From positions 1 through 44,116 of the forward strand of contig NZ_JACSCH020000016.1 in assembly GCF_014451325.2 (NCBI RefSeq): 44,116 nucleotides of DNA, given 5' to 3'. Below, one piece after another: positions 8,510 to 16,583 of the stretch (its first letter is position 1; every line of letters starts with the position of its first letter). Below the pieces are notes generated by a model. It saw nothing but the letters and a program-made list of their open reading frames with translations, was not told the origin of the DNA and did no database searches. Made by a program: the position numbers and the translations under genes. This stretch comes from Streptomyces sp. CB02980. GTDB taxonomy: Bacteria > Actinomycetota > Actinomycetes > Streptomycetales > Streptomycetaceae.

Positions 8510-10144
8510 CTACTCCGCCGGCCAGGGGACCTCCGGGGAGCGGTAGTAGTCGATGCCCAGGGCGTCGAACCTCGGGGCCTGCTCCGCGAGGCGGACCTTG
8601 TACGTGTCCCAGTCGTGGGTCGCCGCCGGCGACCAGCCCAGTTCCGCCAGGCCCGGCAGGCGCGGGAAGGCCATGACGTCCAGGTCGTCCGTGGTGGCCA
8701 GGGTCTCCGTCCAGAGCGGGGCCTCGACGCCGCGGACGCTGTCCTCCGGGGCGCCCGCGAGGTAGGCGGCCGGGTTCCAGTCGTACGACCTGCGGACCTC
8801 CACGTAGCCCGCCCAGGCGAGGCCGAGCTTGGTGTCCTTCGTGTACTTCATGTCGAGGTACGTGCGGTCGGCCGGGGAGAGGATCAGGCCGGCGCCGTTC
8901 CGGGCGGCGGCCGCGACCCGTTCCTTCTCCTCCGTGGGGGTGCGGTCGAGGCCCCAGTACTGGACGAGGGCGCCGTCCGCCGGGGTCGTGCCGGTCAGCT
9001 GGTGCCAGCCGACGACCTTCTTGCCGTACTTCGCGACGACGGGCTGCACCTTGTCCATGAAGGTGACGTAGTCCGCGTGGCTGGTGGAGTGCGCCTCGTC
9101 GCCGCCGATGTGGATGTACCGGCCGGGGGTGAGCGCGGCGATCTCGCGGATCACGTCGTCGACGAAGTCGTACGTGACGGACTTCGGCACGCACAGGGAG
9201 CTGAAGCCGACCTTGGTGCCGGTGTAGAGCGGCGGGGCGACGCCGTCGCAGTTGAGCTCGGCGTAGGAGGCGAGGGCGGCGTTGGTGTGGCCGGGGAGGT
9301 CGATCTCGGGGATCACCTCCTGGTAGCGGGAGGCGGCGTACCGGACGATCTCCTGGTACTGCGCCTTGGTGTAGAAGCCGCCGGGGCCGCCGCCGACCTC
9401 GGTGGAGCCGCCGTAGGTGGTGAGCCGGGGCCAGGAGTCGACGGCGATGCGCCAGCCCTGGTCGTCGGAGAGGTGCAGATGGAGGGTGTTGACCTTGTAG
9501 AGCGCGAGCTGGTCGATGTACCGCTTCACCTCGTCGACGGTGAAGAAGTGGCGGGAGACGTCGAGCATGGCGCCCCGGTAGGCGTAGCGCGGGGTGTCGG
9601 TGATGGTGCCGCCGGCGATCTTCCAGGGCCCGTTCTGGACGCTCTTGCGTTCGACGGCGGAGGGCAGCTGCTGGCGCAGGGTCTGGACGCCTCGGAAGAG
9701 GCCGGCGGGTTCGCGCGCGGTGAGGGTGACGCCGTCGGGGGCCGAGCGGAGCCGGTAGCCCTCGGCGCCGAGGGCGGTGTCGCCGGGGCTGAGACGGAGT
9801 CGGATGCCGCCGCCGGCGGCCTGGTCGTCGACGACGGGCAGCGGGAAGCCGGTGGCGGGGCGCAGCAGTCCGGCGAGGTAGCGGCCGAGCTCCCGGATCT
9901 CGCGGTTCGTGTCGTCCACGCCGATGCGGGTGGTCGGGGTGAGGGTGTAGGGCTCGCCCTCGGGGGCGACGGAGGCGGGTACGGGCACGATGCGGCCGAG
10001 CGGGCGGACCTCGGGCTCGGCGGCGGCCGGGGCGTTCTTGCCGTCCGCCGGGCTGTCGGCGGCGGCCTCGCCGCAGCCGACACCGGCGGCGGCGACGAGG
10101 AGCAGGGATCCGATCAGGCGCGGAATCCTTCGGCGCTGTGTCAC
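8510..10144 (-). CDS. Secreted beta-N-acetylhexosaminidase (GH20)
   Basis: The 544-residue enzyme should release terminal GlcNAc from chitooligosaccharides outside the cell. It begins RRRIPRLIGSLLLVAAAGVGC, a signal peptide ending in a cysteine at residue 24 that could be a weak lipobox. A GH20b domain covers about 45-190 and the catalytic barrel the rest. HIGGDEAHS carries the acid pair Asp349-Glu350 used in substrate-assisted catalysis, and HLHLSDDQGWRI is also family-typical. It has its own promoter with a DasR-type site at 10245-10256 and sits beside glmS, which ties it to amino-sugar metabolism. Whether the mature protein is lipidated or freely secreted is open. Confidence 0.93.
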   Translation of the reverse strand: MTQRRRIPRLIGSLLLVAAAGVGCGEAAADSPADGKNAPAAAEPEVRPLGRIVPVPASVAPEGEPYTLTPTTRIGVDDTNREIRELGRYLAGLLRPATGFPLPVVDDQAAGGGIRLRLSPGDTALGAEGYRLRSAPDGVTLTAREPAGLFRGVQTLRQQLPSAVERKSVQNGPWKIAGGTITDTPRYAYRGAMLDVSRHFFTVDEVKRYIDQLALYKVNTLHLHLSDDQGWRIAVDSWPRLTTYGGSTEVGGGPGGFYTKAQYQEIVRYAASRYQEVIPEIDLPGHTNAALASYAELNCDGVAPPLYTGTKVGFSSLCVPKSVTYDFVDDVIREIAALTPGRYIHIGGDEAHSTSHADYVTFMDKVQPVVAKYGKKVVGWHQLTGTTPADGALVQYWGLDRTPTEEKERVAAAARNGAGLILSPADRTYLDMKYTKDTKLGLAWAGYVEVRRSYDWNPAAYLAGAPEDSVRGVEAPLWTETLATTDDLDVMAFPRLPGLAELGWSPAATHDWDTYKVRLAEQAPRFDALGIDYYRSPEVPWPAE

Positions 10145-10239
10145 AGGCTGGTCCCCTTCAGACGTTGGATCAGGCGTTGGACGCGTCTGTCGAGTTCTAT
10201 ATCCGAACCGTCACCATGCGTACCGCTGTGATAGCCATC

Positions 10240-10256
10240 AGTCAAGGTCTGGACCA
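10240..10256 (-). promoter_or_regulatory. DasR-type operator (dre) abutting a -35 element
   Basis: AGGTCTGGACCA at 10245-10256 matches the dre consensus TGGTCTAGACCA at ten of twelve positions. On the minus strand it runs straight into TTGACT (10240-10245), a good -35 for the hexosaminidase gene; 17 bases further on is TACGCA as a possible -10. DasR is the GlcNAc-responsive GntR repressor of chitin genes in Streptomyces. Confidence 0.75.
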
Positions 10257-10288
10257 ATCACCCCGAATGACGGGGGGATCATGACGCA

Positions 10289-10308
10289 CCTGCCCGATAT
10301 CGGGCAGG
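10289..10308. promoter_or_regulatory. Perfect 20-bp palindrome before a small conserved gene
   Basis: CCTGCCCGATATCGGGCAGG is its own exact reverse complement. It ends ten bases before the ATG at 10319. It could be an operator for a dimeric regulator covering the promoter or start, or an RNA hairpin in the leader. I do not recognise a known consensus. Confidence 0.55.
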
Positions 10309-10318
10309 ATTCTTGCGA

Positions 10319-10624
10319 ATGAGGACGGGTACCCCTCAATATTCATGGGTGCTCGAACGCCGCCCGTCGCACGACGACCTCATCGACCACCTGGTCCGCA
10401 GCACCGCGCTCCAGCGCGGTGAGGCCGCCCGGGTGGTACTCGACGTGCTGGCGTACTTCGACGAGACGACCGAGGAGTTCGTCCGCCGCCGACACCGCGA
10501 ACTGCAGTCCGGCGGGGCCGTGAACGCCGAGATCTTCGAACGGATCTCGGCGGAACTGCCCCACCGGGCCGTGGCGCCGCCGGAGCTCTCGCTCCGGCAA
10601 CTGCGCCGCATCGTCTACGGCTGA
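10319..10624 (+). CDS. Small conserved protein of unknown function
   Basis: I do not recognise a family for this 101-residue protein. It is soluble, charged and mostly helical in appearance (DDLIDHLVRSTALQRGEAARVVLDVLAYFDETTEEFVRRRHREL, shown here only as a region of residues 18-60), without membrane segment or signal. The ATG at 10319 follows a weak GCAGGATT; a GTG at 10349 (VLERRPSHDD) is an alternative that would put the 20-bp palindrome 40 bases upstream. It lies 53 bases ahead of glmS in the same direction and opposite the hexosaminidase, so cotranscription with glmS is possible and a role near amino-sugar metabolism is only a guess by context. Confidence 0.7.
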   Translation: MRTGTPQYSWVLERRPSHDDLIDHLVRSTALQRGEAARVVLDVLAYFDETTEEFVRRRHRELQSGGAVNAEIFERISAELPHRAVAPPELSLRQLRRIVYG

Positions 10625-10677
10625 ATCACGAACGAGCACGGCGAGCACGCTCACCAACCTGGAGGGGTTTCACCTTT

Positions 10678-12495
10678 ATGTGCGGAATTGTCGGTTACAT
10701 CGGAAAGCGCGACGTCGCCCCGCTGCTCCTCGAGGGCCTGGCGCGTCTGGAGTACCGGGGATACGACTCGGCCGGCATGGTCGTCACCAGCCCGAAGGCC
10801 TCCGGCCTGAAGATGGTGAAGGCCAAGGGTCGCGTCCGTGACCTGGAGGCCCGTGTCCCCAAGCGCTTCACCGGTACCACCGGCATCGCCCACACCCGCT
10901 GGGCCACCCACGGCGCGCCGAGCGACATCAACTCGCACCCGCACATGGACCCCGAGAACAAGGTCGCGGTCGTCCACAACGGCATCGTCGACAACGCCCA
11001 GGAGCTCCGCGCCAAGCTGGAGGCCGACGGCGTCGTCTTCGCCTCCGAGACGGACACCGAGGTCATCACCCACCTCATCGCCCGCTCCCAGGCCACCACC
11101 CTCGAGGAGAAGGTCCGCGAGGCGCTCAAGGTCATCGAGGGCACCTACGGCATCGCCGTGATGCACGCCGACTTCAACGACCGCATCGTCGTGGCCCGCA
11201 ACGGCTCGCCGGTCATCCTCGGCATCGGCGAGAAGGAGATGCTCGTCGCCTCCGACGTCGCCGCCCTGATCGCCCACACCCGCCAGGTCGTCACCCTCGA
11301 CGACGGCGAGATGGCCACCCTGAAGGCCGACGACTTCCGTACCTACACGACCTCGGGCGCGACCACCACCGCCACCCCGGAGACCGTGGAGTGGGAGGCC
11401 GCCTCGTACGACATGGGCGGTCACGACACGTTCATGCACAAGGAGATCTCCGAGCAGCCCGACGCGGTCGACCGCGTGCTGCGCGGCCGGATCGACGACC
11501 GCTTCTCCACCGTGCACCTGGGCGGCCTGAACCTGGACCCGCGCGAGGCCCGCACCATCCGCCGGATCAAGATCCTCGGCTGCGGCACCTCGTACCACGC
11601 CGGTCTCATCGGCGCCGGGCTCATCGAGTCCATGGCCCGCATCCCCGCCGACGCCGAGCCGGCCTCGGAGTTCCGCTACCGCAACCCGGTCGTGGACCCC
11701 GACACCCTCTACATCGCCGTCTCCCAGTCCGGCGAGACCTACGACGTGCTCGCCGCCGTCCAGGAGCTGAAGCGCAAGGGCGCCCGCGTCCTCGGCGTGG
11801 TCAACGTGGTCGGCTCCGCCATCGCCCGCGAGGCCGACGGCGGTGTGTACGTCCACGCCGGCCCCGAGGTCTGCGTCGTCTCCACCAAGTGCTTCACCAA
11901 CACGGTCACCGCCTTCGCGCTGCTCGCCCTGCACCTGGGCCGCATCCGCGACCTGTCCGTCACCGACGGCAAGCGGATCATCGAGGGCCTGCGCAAGCTG
12001 CCCGCGCAGATCCAGGAGATCCTCGAGACCGAGGACGAGATCAAGAAGATCGCCGCGGAGTACGCCGGCGCCCAGTCGATGATGTTCATCGGCCGCGTCC
12101 GGGGCTACCCCGTCGCCCTCGAGGCCTCCCTGAAGCTCAAGGAGATCTCCTACATCCACGCCGAGGCCTACCCGGCCTCCGAGCTGAAGCACGGCCCGCT
12201 CGCCCTCATCGAGCCGGCCCTGCCGACGGTCGCGATCGTCCCCGACGACGACCTGCTCGAGAAGAACCGCGCCGCCCTGGAGGAGATCAAGGCCCGCAGC
12301 GGCCGCATCCTCGCGGTGGCGCACCAGCCGCAGGCCAAGGCCGACCACACCATCGTCGTGCCGAAGAACGAGGACGAGCTGGACCCGATCCTGATGGGCA
12401 TCCCGCTCCAGCTCCTCGCCTACCACACGGCGCTCGCCATGGGCCGCGACATCGACAAGCCGCGCAACCTGGCCAAGTCCGTCACGGTCGAGTAG
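10678..12495 (+). CDS. glmS: Glutamine--fructose-6-phosphate aminotransferase (isomerising)
   Basis: GlmS makes glucosamine-6-phosphate from fructose-6-phosphate and glutamine, the entry to UDP-GlcNAc and so to peptidoglycan. The 605-residue protein starts MCGIVGYIG, where Cys2 becomes the N-terminal nucleophile of the class II glutaminase domain (to about residue 220, with HTRWATHG and HNGIVDN). Two SIS sugar-isomerase domains follow; SQSGET near 349-354 binds the sugar phosphate. The end KSVTVE is the usual conserved tail. An AGGGG site precedes the ATG. No glmS ribozyme is apparent in the 53-base leader. A very strong terminator follows. Confidence 0.97.
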   Translation: MCGIVGYIGKRDVAPLLLEGLARLEYRGYDSAGMVVTSPKASGLKMVKAKGRVRDLEARVPKRFTGTTGIAHTRWATHGAPSDINSHPHMDPENKVAVVHNGIVDNAQELRAKLEADGVVFASETDTEVITHLIARSQATTLEEKVREALKVIEGTYGIAVMHADFNDRIVVARNGSPVILGIGEKEMLVASDVAALIAHTRQVVTLDDGEMATLKADDFRTYTTSGATTTATPETVEWEAASYDMGGHDTFMHKEISEQPDAVDRVLRGRIDDRFSTVHLGGLNLDPREARTIRRIKILGCGTSYHAGLIGAGLIESMARIPADAEPASEFRYRNPVVDPDTLYIAVSQSGETYDVLAAVQELKRKGARVLGVVNVVGSAIAREADGGVYVHAGPEVCVVSTKCFTNTVTAFALLALHLGRIRDLSVTDGKRIIEGLRKLPAQIQEILETEDEIKKIAAEYAGAQSMMFIGRVRGYPVALEASLKLKEISYIHAEAYPASELKHGPLALIEPALPTVAIVPDDDLLEKNRAALEEIKARSGRILAVAHQPQAKADHTIVVPKNEDELDPILMGIPLQLLAYHTALAMGRDIDKPRNLAKSVTVE

Positions 12496-12565
12496 CAGCG
12501 ACCTCGGGGCCTGTCCCCCCGAGCCGCGCCGCCGGGCCTGTCCCCCGGCGGTTCGACCGGACACG

Positions 12566-12608
12566 AAGCGGTCCCCCCGTGCATCCCAGGTGCACGGGGG
12601 GACCGCTT
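12566..12608 (+). terminator. Strong rho-independent terminator after glmS
   Basis: An 18-bp perfect stem (AAGCGGTCCCCCCGTGCA with its complement) closes a 7-base loop and is followed by CTTTTG. The A-rich left side lets it also act for the convergent transporter gene. Confidence 0.93.
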
Positions 12609-12652
12609 CTTTTGAGGCCCGGTTCACCTCCGGGGCCTGAGGGGCACCCCGG

Positions 12653-13216
12653 TCAGCTCGCCGCGGCCGCGCTGCGGTTCGCCCGGCCGAGTGCGGTCGG
12701 CCAGCCGGCCACCGCCGCCGTCGCGCCGTACCAGGCGACCAGACCGGCGACGGCCGCCACCCAGCCGCCCGCCTTCGCGAGCCCGCCGTTGTCGGCGAGC
12801 GCCCCGATGCCGAGCAGCAGGAGCGCGACGAACAACAGCCCGTACACGCCCTGTCCGAACAGTCCGCTGCCCGAGGCGGCCAGCGTCAGCGTGAGCGTGA
12901 GGAGCGCCCACAGGAGCAGGAAGACGCCCACGGCGTCGGCGGACTCACCGCCGCCGGCCGCGGTGCCCCAGGTGAACCAGAAGGCGCCGAGCGCCGCGAA
13001 CGCCGTGCCCTCACCCTTGTCGCCCGCACGGAGGGCGAGCAGACCGACGAGGAAGAGCGTCACCCCGCCGACCCAGGTGGCGAGGCCCGCGGCATCCGCT
13101 GCCGCGACGTTGTCGATGACACCGGTGCCGCCCAGGCCGAAGGCCAGCAGGGTCAGTCCGAGTGCGAGGTGGCCGAGAGTGGAAGTGGTGTTTCCCGCGG
13201 CGACTTCGTTGTTCAC
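12653..13216 (-). CDS. Acetate uptake transporter family (GPR1/FUN34/YaaH, SatP-like)
   Basis: The 187-residue protein is nearly all hydrophobic, with about six membrane helices, and fits the SatP/YaaH family of acetate/succinate channels in the inner membrane. LGHLALGLTLLAFGL near the N-terminus and FWFTWGTAAGG in the middle are family-like; the classic NPxG signature is degenerate here (STLGHLAL), so substrate should be taken as tentative. The GTG start follows GAAGGGAG at a suitable distance. It stands alone between the glmS terminator and a 220-base gap. Confidence 0.8.
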   Translation of the reverse strand: MNNEVAAGNTTSTLGHLALGLTLLAFGLGGTGVIDNVAAADAAGLATWVGGVTLFLVGLLALRAGDKGEGTAFAALGAFWFTWGTAAGGGESADAVGVFLLLWALLTLTLTLAASGSGLFGQGVYGLLFVALLLLGIGALADNGGLAKAGGWVAAVAGLVAWYGATAAVAGWPTALGRANRSAAAAS

Positions 13217-13362
13217 GGCGGGCTCCCTTCAAGTGCGCAGGTGTACTGCGTGAGCTGCTGTGTTCCGGTGACACTTATGTACCCTTCACAAGCGCACAAT
13301 TCACCTGAGGAAGGCCGAATTTATGGCGGGATGACGTCAGTTGAGGAAGAGACCTGACGGGT

Positions 13363-13435
13363 CGTACGGGACGGAAGGGGCCCTCGTACGCGACGGAAGG
13401 GGTTCTCGTACGCGACGGAAAGGGGTTCTCGTACG
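13363..13435. repeat. 22-bp tandem repeat, three copies
   Basis: Copies at 13363-13384, 13385-13406 and 13407-13429 plus a partial CGTACG share the unit CGTACGCGACGGAAGGGGTT followed by CT. The array lies immediately downstream of the universal stress protein stop (minus strand), and the rest of the 13217-13437 gap holds the transporter promoter region. Confidence 0.8.
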
Positions 13436-13437
13436 CC

Positions 13438-13959
13438 CTACGGGATGACGATCACGGGCCGCTGGGCGCGGCGCGCGAGGCGGCCGGCCACCGAGCCGAA
13501 GATCCGGCCGACGATCCCGTGCGTGGAGCCGACCACGATCGCGTCGGCCGAGTACTCCCGGCCGACCTCCTCCAGCTCGTGGCAGATGTCGCCGCCGCGC
13601 TCGACGAGGATCCAGGGCACCTCGGAGAGGTGCTCGGCGCAGGCCAGCTCCAGGCCGAGGACCTCGGTCCGGTGATCGGGCACGTCGACGAAGACGGGGG
13701 GCTCGCAGCCGGCCCACACCGTGGTGGGCAGCCTGTTGGCCACGTGCACGATGATCAGGCCCGAGCCGGAACGCCTGGCCATGCCGATGGCGTACGCGAG
13801 GGCGCGCTCACTGGACGTGGAGCCGTCGAAGCCGACGACGACACCGTGCCGGAAGGCCGGGTCGCAGGCGTGACGTGGCTGTTCTACCGCGAGGGGGTCG
13901 ACCGTGGAATCGGCGACGCGCTTGCGGTCCGCGGGTTCGGGGAATTCGTGACCGGCCAT
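13438..13959 (-). CDS. Universal stress protein (UspA family)
   Basis: The 173-residue protein has one Usp domain after an N-terminal extension of about 35 residues. VVVGFDGSTSSERALAYAIGMAR is the first strand and nucleotide-binding loop (residues about 39-61), and the end ADAIVVGSTHG...GSVAGRLARRAQRPVIVIP is the usual phosphate-binding Gly-Ser and final strand. The loop between the glycines is a little shorter than in most ATP-binding members, so ATP binding is likely but not certain. The ATG at 13959 (MAGHEF) was preferred to more distant starts because those add only shadow-like sequence. It is transcribed alone. Confidence 0.85.
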   Translation of the reverse strand: MAGHEFPEPADRKRVADSTVDPLAVEQPRHACDPAFRHGVVVGFDGSTSSERALAYAIGMARRSGSGLIIVHVANRLPTTVWAGCEPPVFVDVPDHRTEVLGLELACAEHLSEVPWILVERGGDICHELEEVGREYSADAIVVGSTHGIVGRIFGSVAGRLARRAQRPVIVIP

Positions 13960-14303
13960 CGGTGTCTCGGCGAAGAGAGTCCTCGTGGGAAGGGACGGGG
14001 AACGGAGGGGACGGAACAACGGGTGGCGGCGGAGCTGTGTCCGGGAATCATCTTCCCAAGCCCATACCCCCAAGGGTACGGCGACACTCCTCTCCTGCCC
14101 AGAGCCCGCCGTGCCACTCCCCGGCGTGCGCCCCGCTCGCGCGCGGCGTTCCAGGGAGCATGCCCGAGCGGCTCGGGATCTGGCAATGCCGGTTGTGCCC
14201 TACAGGTGTCCGTACGGGGGCCAAACGGACGTCGCCGAGAGTGACCGGAAGGTTCCGCTTCTCGTTGCCACAGGTCCAGCCCACCGTCGCAGGGAGACCG
14301 CCC
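13960..14303. other. Divergent intergenic region
   Basis: This 344-base gap separates the universal stress protein gene (minus) from the repeat-rich membrane protein gene (plus) and must hold both promoters. CCCGAGC-G-GCTCGGG at 14163-14177 is a short palindrome. AGGGAGA at 14291-14297 is the ribosome-binding site of the plus-strand gene. I found no RNA gene or recognised operator. Confidence 0.5.
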
Positions 14304-14888
14304 GTGCCCGCACCATCGACCGCCGCCGGCCAGACCTCCACCGCCCCCGCCGCCACCCGCGCCACCGCGCTCGGAGGGCCCCGCGGCCGCCGCCGGGCGC
14401 CCGTCCTCGGCCCGGCCGCCGCCGCAGACCCGGATCCGGGCAACGGGCAGGGGGCCACGGGGACGGTCCCGCGCGCGGGGGCCGGCGCGGGCACGGCGGC
14501 CGGCGCGGGGACGGGTGCGGGGGCGGGCGCGGGGACGGGTGCGGGGGCGGGCTCGGGGACGGGCTCGGGGACGAGTGCAGGGACGGGTGCGGGGGCGGGC
14601 TCGGGGACGGGCTCGGGGACGAGTGCAGGGACGGGCTCGGGGGCGGGCTCGGGGATCGGCGGGGCCACCGCGGACCAGGCCGGTGACGTCGTCCGCTGGG
14701 CGGTCTTCTGCTGCGTACTGGTCCCGGTGGTCCTGCTCGTCTACGGCAGCTCCCTCGGCGGCGCCGCCGGGACCGCGCTCGGCCTCGTCTCGGTGACGGC
14801 GGCCTGCCGGGTGCTGCTGCGGCGCTCGGAGCGGGGGATGCGGAGCGAGGGCGTCCGTGGCAGGCGACGCAGCCAGGACACCCGCTAG
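14304..14888 (+). CDS. Gly/Ala/Thr/Ser-repeat membrane protein, unknown function
   Basis: No family is recognised. The 194-residue protein starts at a GTG after AGGGAGACCG. Residues 1-50 are Pro/Ala/Arg-rich; residues about 55-120 are an almost pure G-[AST]-G repeat containing two exact 16-residue units (GTGAGAGSGTGSGTSA); VVRWAVFCCVLVPVVLLVYG and GTALGLVSVTAACRVLL form two membrane segments; and the end is basic. A short two-helix membrane protein with a flexible arm is the simplest reading. The repeat DNA is extremely G-rich, so length probably varies between strains, and the gene could be non-conserved in that part. It precedes the adpA regulatory region. Confidence 0.6.
   Translation: MPAPSTAAGQTSTAPAATRATALGGPRGRRRAPVLGPAAAADPDPGNGQGATGTVPRAGAGAGTAAGAGTGAGAGAGTGAGAGSGTGSGTSAGTGAGAGSGTGSGTSAGTGSGAGSGIGGATADQAGDVVRWAVFCCVLVPVVLLVYGSSLGGAAGTALGLVSVTAACRVLLRRSERGMRSEGVRGRRRSQDTR
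14532..14627 (+). repeat. Exact 48-bp tandem duplication within the Gly-rich coding region
   Basis: 14532-14579 and 14580-14627 are identical 48-bp copies, each encoding 16 residues, within a longer degenerate array of GGGACGGG- and GGCTCGGGG-type units from about 14480 to 14660. Unit length is a multiple of three, so gain or loss keeps the frame. Confidence 0.9.
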
Positions 14889-15330
14889 GTTTCCAGGGGT
14901 GTAAATCAACCCGAATCGGGGCGCCGATCGGGCCCGCCCCTCGTGGAGTTGACAGGTTCGTACACGCGAACCCATATGTTTTCAGCCAACTTCCATCCGT
15001 CGGCGAGTCCTTGGCAAAACGGTTGCCCAACCCCGGTGCCGGCACCCGAAAATCCCCCGCCCCAAGGGCTCGCACCCCCCGCGTACGGGGGCGTTCACCG
15101 CCCCACCCCTTCCCCCGGGGGCCTCCCGACGGAAGACTTCGCGATCGATCGCTTCACGCCAAGTGGCCTTGTCGACAATCCACCGGATGAAGAACTTGTC
15201 ACGCCGGCGCCATGGGACGCAGTAGATTCGATCATGGGTACCGAAGACTGGGGTCTCGTGCAAAACCGAGGGGAAACGTGCAGGAGCGACACGACCAGGG
15301 AGACGCGAACACCGAGGGGGGCTTAGCGTC
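14889..15330 (+). promoter_or_regulatory. Long adpA upstream region
   Basis: This 442-base non-coding stretch fits the long, multiply regulated promoter region known for adpA. CAGTAGATT at 15221-15228 is a possible -10 (TAGATT) with TTGTCA at 15196-15201 upstream, but the 21-base spacing is poor. TCAC-N5-GTGG at 15154-15166 is a BldD half-match that fails at the last base. I saw no convincing AdpA consensus site (TGGCSNGWWY) by eye. Confidence 0.5.
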
Positions 15331-16500
15331 ATGAGCCAGGACTCCACCGCACCGGAGGCCGCACGGAAGCTGACCGGGCGGCGCCGTCGCGAAGTCGTCG
15401 CGGTGCTGCTGTTCAGCGGCGGCCCCATCTTCGAGAGCTCCATCCCGCTCTCCGTGTTCGGCATCGACCGGCAGGACGCCGGAGTGCCCCGCTACCGACT
15501 GCTGGTCTGTGCGGGCGAGGACGGACCGCTGCGGACCACCGGTGGACTCGAACTGACCGCGCCATACGGCCTGGAGGCGATCAGCCGGGCGGGCACCGTC
15601 GTCGTCCCGGCCTGGCGGTCGATCACCTCGCCGCCACCGCCGGAGGCGCTCGAAGCGCTGCGCCGCGCCCACGAGGAGGGCGCGCGGATCGTCGGGCTGT
15701 GCACCGGGGCGTTCGTCCTCGCCGCGGCCGGCCTGCTCGACGGCCGCCCGGCGACGACGCACTGGATGTACGCGCCGACGCTCGCCAAGCGCTACCCGTC
15801 GGTCCATGTGGACCCCCGGGAGCTCTTCGTCGACGACGGCGACGTGCTGACCTCCGCGGGCACGGCGGCCGGAATCGATCTGTGTCTGCACATCGTGCGG
15901 ACCGACCACGGCACGGAGGCCGCGGGCGCCCTGGCGCGCCGGCTGGTCGTCCCGCCGCGGCGCAGCGGCGGTCAGGAGCGCTACCTCGACAGGTCTTTAC
16001 CTGAGGAGATCGGCGCCGACCCGCTGGCCGAGGTCGTCGCCTGGGCGCTGGAGCACCTCCACGAGCAGTTCGACGTGGAGACCCTGGCGGCCCGCGCGTA
16101 CATGTCACGGCGGACCTTCGACCGCCGGTTCCGCTCGCTGACCGGTTCGGCCCCCCTCCAGTGGCTGATCACCCAGCGGGTGCTGCAGGCGCAGCGGCTG
16201 CTCGAGACCTCCGACTACTCGGTCGACGAGGTCGCGGGCCGATGCGGCTTCCGCTCGCCGGTGGCGCTGCGCGGCCACTTCCGACGGCAGCTCGGCTCCT
16301 CGCCGGCCGCCTACCGGGCGGCGTACCGTGCGCGGCGGCCGCAGGGCGACACCGCCACGGCGGTGCTCGACCCGGTCGTGCCCGCCCAGGTCATGGCCGG
16401 AATCCGGCGCCCGGCGTCCCCGCTGGACCAGGGGAAGCCGCAGTCCGACGCCTACGCCCCGGGGCGCGCCTCGCTCCCGGGCCAGCGCAGCGCGCCGTAA
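15331..16500 (+). CDS. adpA: AdpA, AraC/XylS-family developmental master regulator
   Basis: AdpA activates genes for aerial growth and secondary metabolism in Streptomyces. The 389-residue protein has an N-terminal DJ-1/PfpI-like dimerisation domain (about 20-190, with GLCTGAFVLAAAGLLDGRPATTHW) and a C-terminal AraC HTH domain (about 230-335, with MSRRTFDRRFRSLTGSAPLQWL and VAGRCGFRSPVALRGHFRR), then a disordered tail. Codon 223 (15997-15999) is TTA, in the linker between the domains, the classic place for bldA (Leu-tRNA-UAA) control of this gene. The next gene is orn, the conserved adpA-orn neighbourhood. ATG at 15331 gives the normal N-terminus and length. Confidence 0.96.
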   Translation: MSQDSTAPEAARKLTGRRRREVVAVLLFSGGPIFESSIPLSVFGIDRQDAGVPRYRLLVCAGEDGPLRTTGGLELTAPYGLEAISRAGTVVVPAWRSITSPPPPEALEALRRAHEEGARIVGLCTGAFVLAAAGLLDGRPATTHWMYAPTLAKRYPSVHVDPRELFVDDGDVLTSAGTAAGIDLCLHIVRTDHGTEAAGALARRLVVPPRRSGGQERYLDRSLPEEIGADPLAEVVAWALEHLHEQFDVETLAARAYMSRRTFDRRFRSLTGSAPLQWLITQRVLQAQRLLETSDYSVDEVAGRCGFRSPVALRGHFRRQLGSSPAAYRAAYRARRPQGDTATAVLDPVVPAQVMAGIRRPASPLDQGKPQSDAYAPGRASLPGQRSAP

Positions 16501-16544
16501 GGAAAGAGAAGACCGCCGCCGCCACAAGCGGCGCGACGCAGGAA

Positions 16545-16583
16545 CGACGGGCCCTCGGGGACATCTCCCCCGGGGGCCCGTCG
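16545..16583 (+). terminator. Hairpin downstream of adpA
   Basis: CGACGGGCCC...GGGGCCCGTCG forms a long GC stem with a small internal asymmetry around ACATCT. It has no T tract. The rest of 16501-16719 shows no gene; orn starts at 16720 with its own leader. Confidence 0.55.

Noticed and set aside
7376..10231. Open frame of 951 codons on the plus strand over desD and the hexosaminidase gene
   Set aside because: It spans a strong terminator and two genes with clear catalytic motifs in other frames; composition is typical of a shadow.
10625..10677. glmS ribozyme or other riboswitch before glmS
   Set aside because: The 53-base leader is too short and shows no matching fold; the ribozyme is typical of Firmicutes.
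14532..14627. Possible CRISPR-like array
   Set aside because: The repeats are adjacent 48-bp coding units without spacers, and no cas genes are present.
15154..15166. BldD box upstream of adpA (TCAC-N5-GTGG)
   Set aside because: The last base does not fit TNAC-N5-GTNA, and no second site was found.
14982..15464. Minus-strand 160-codon frame upstream of adpA
   Set aside because: It overlaps the start of adpA, has no family-like segment or ribosome-binding site, and lies in a known type of long regulatory region.
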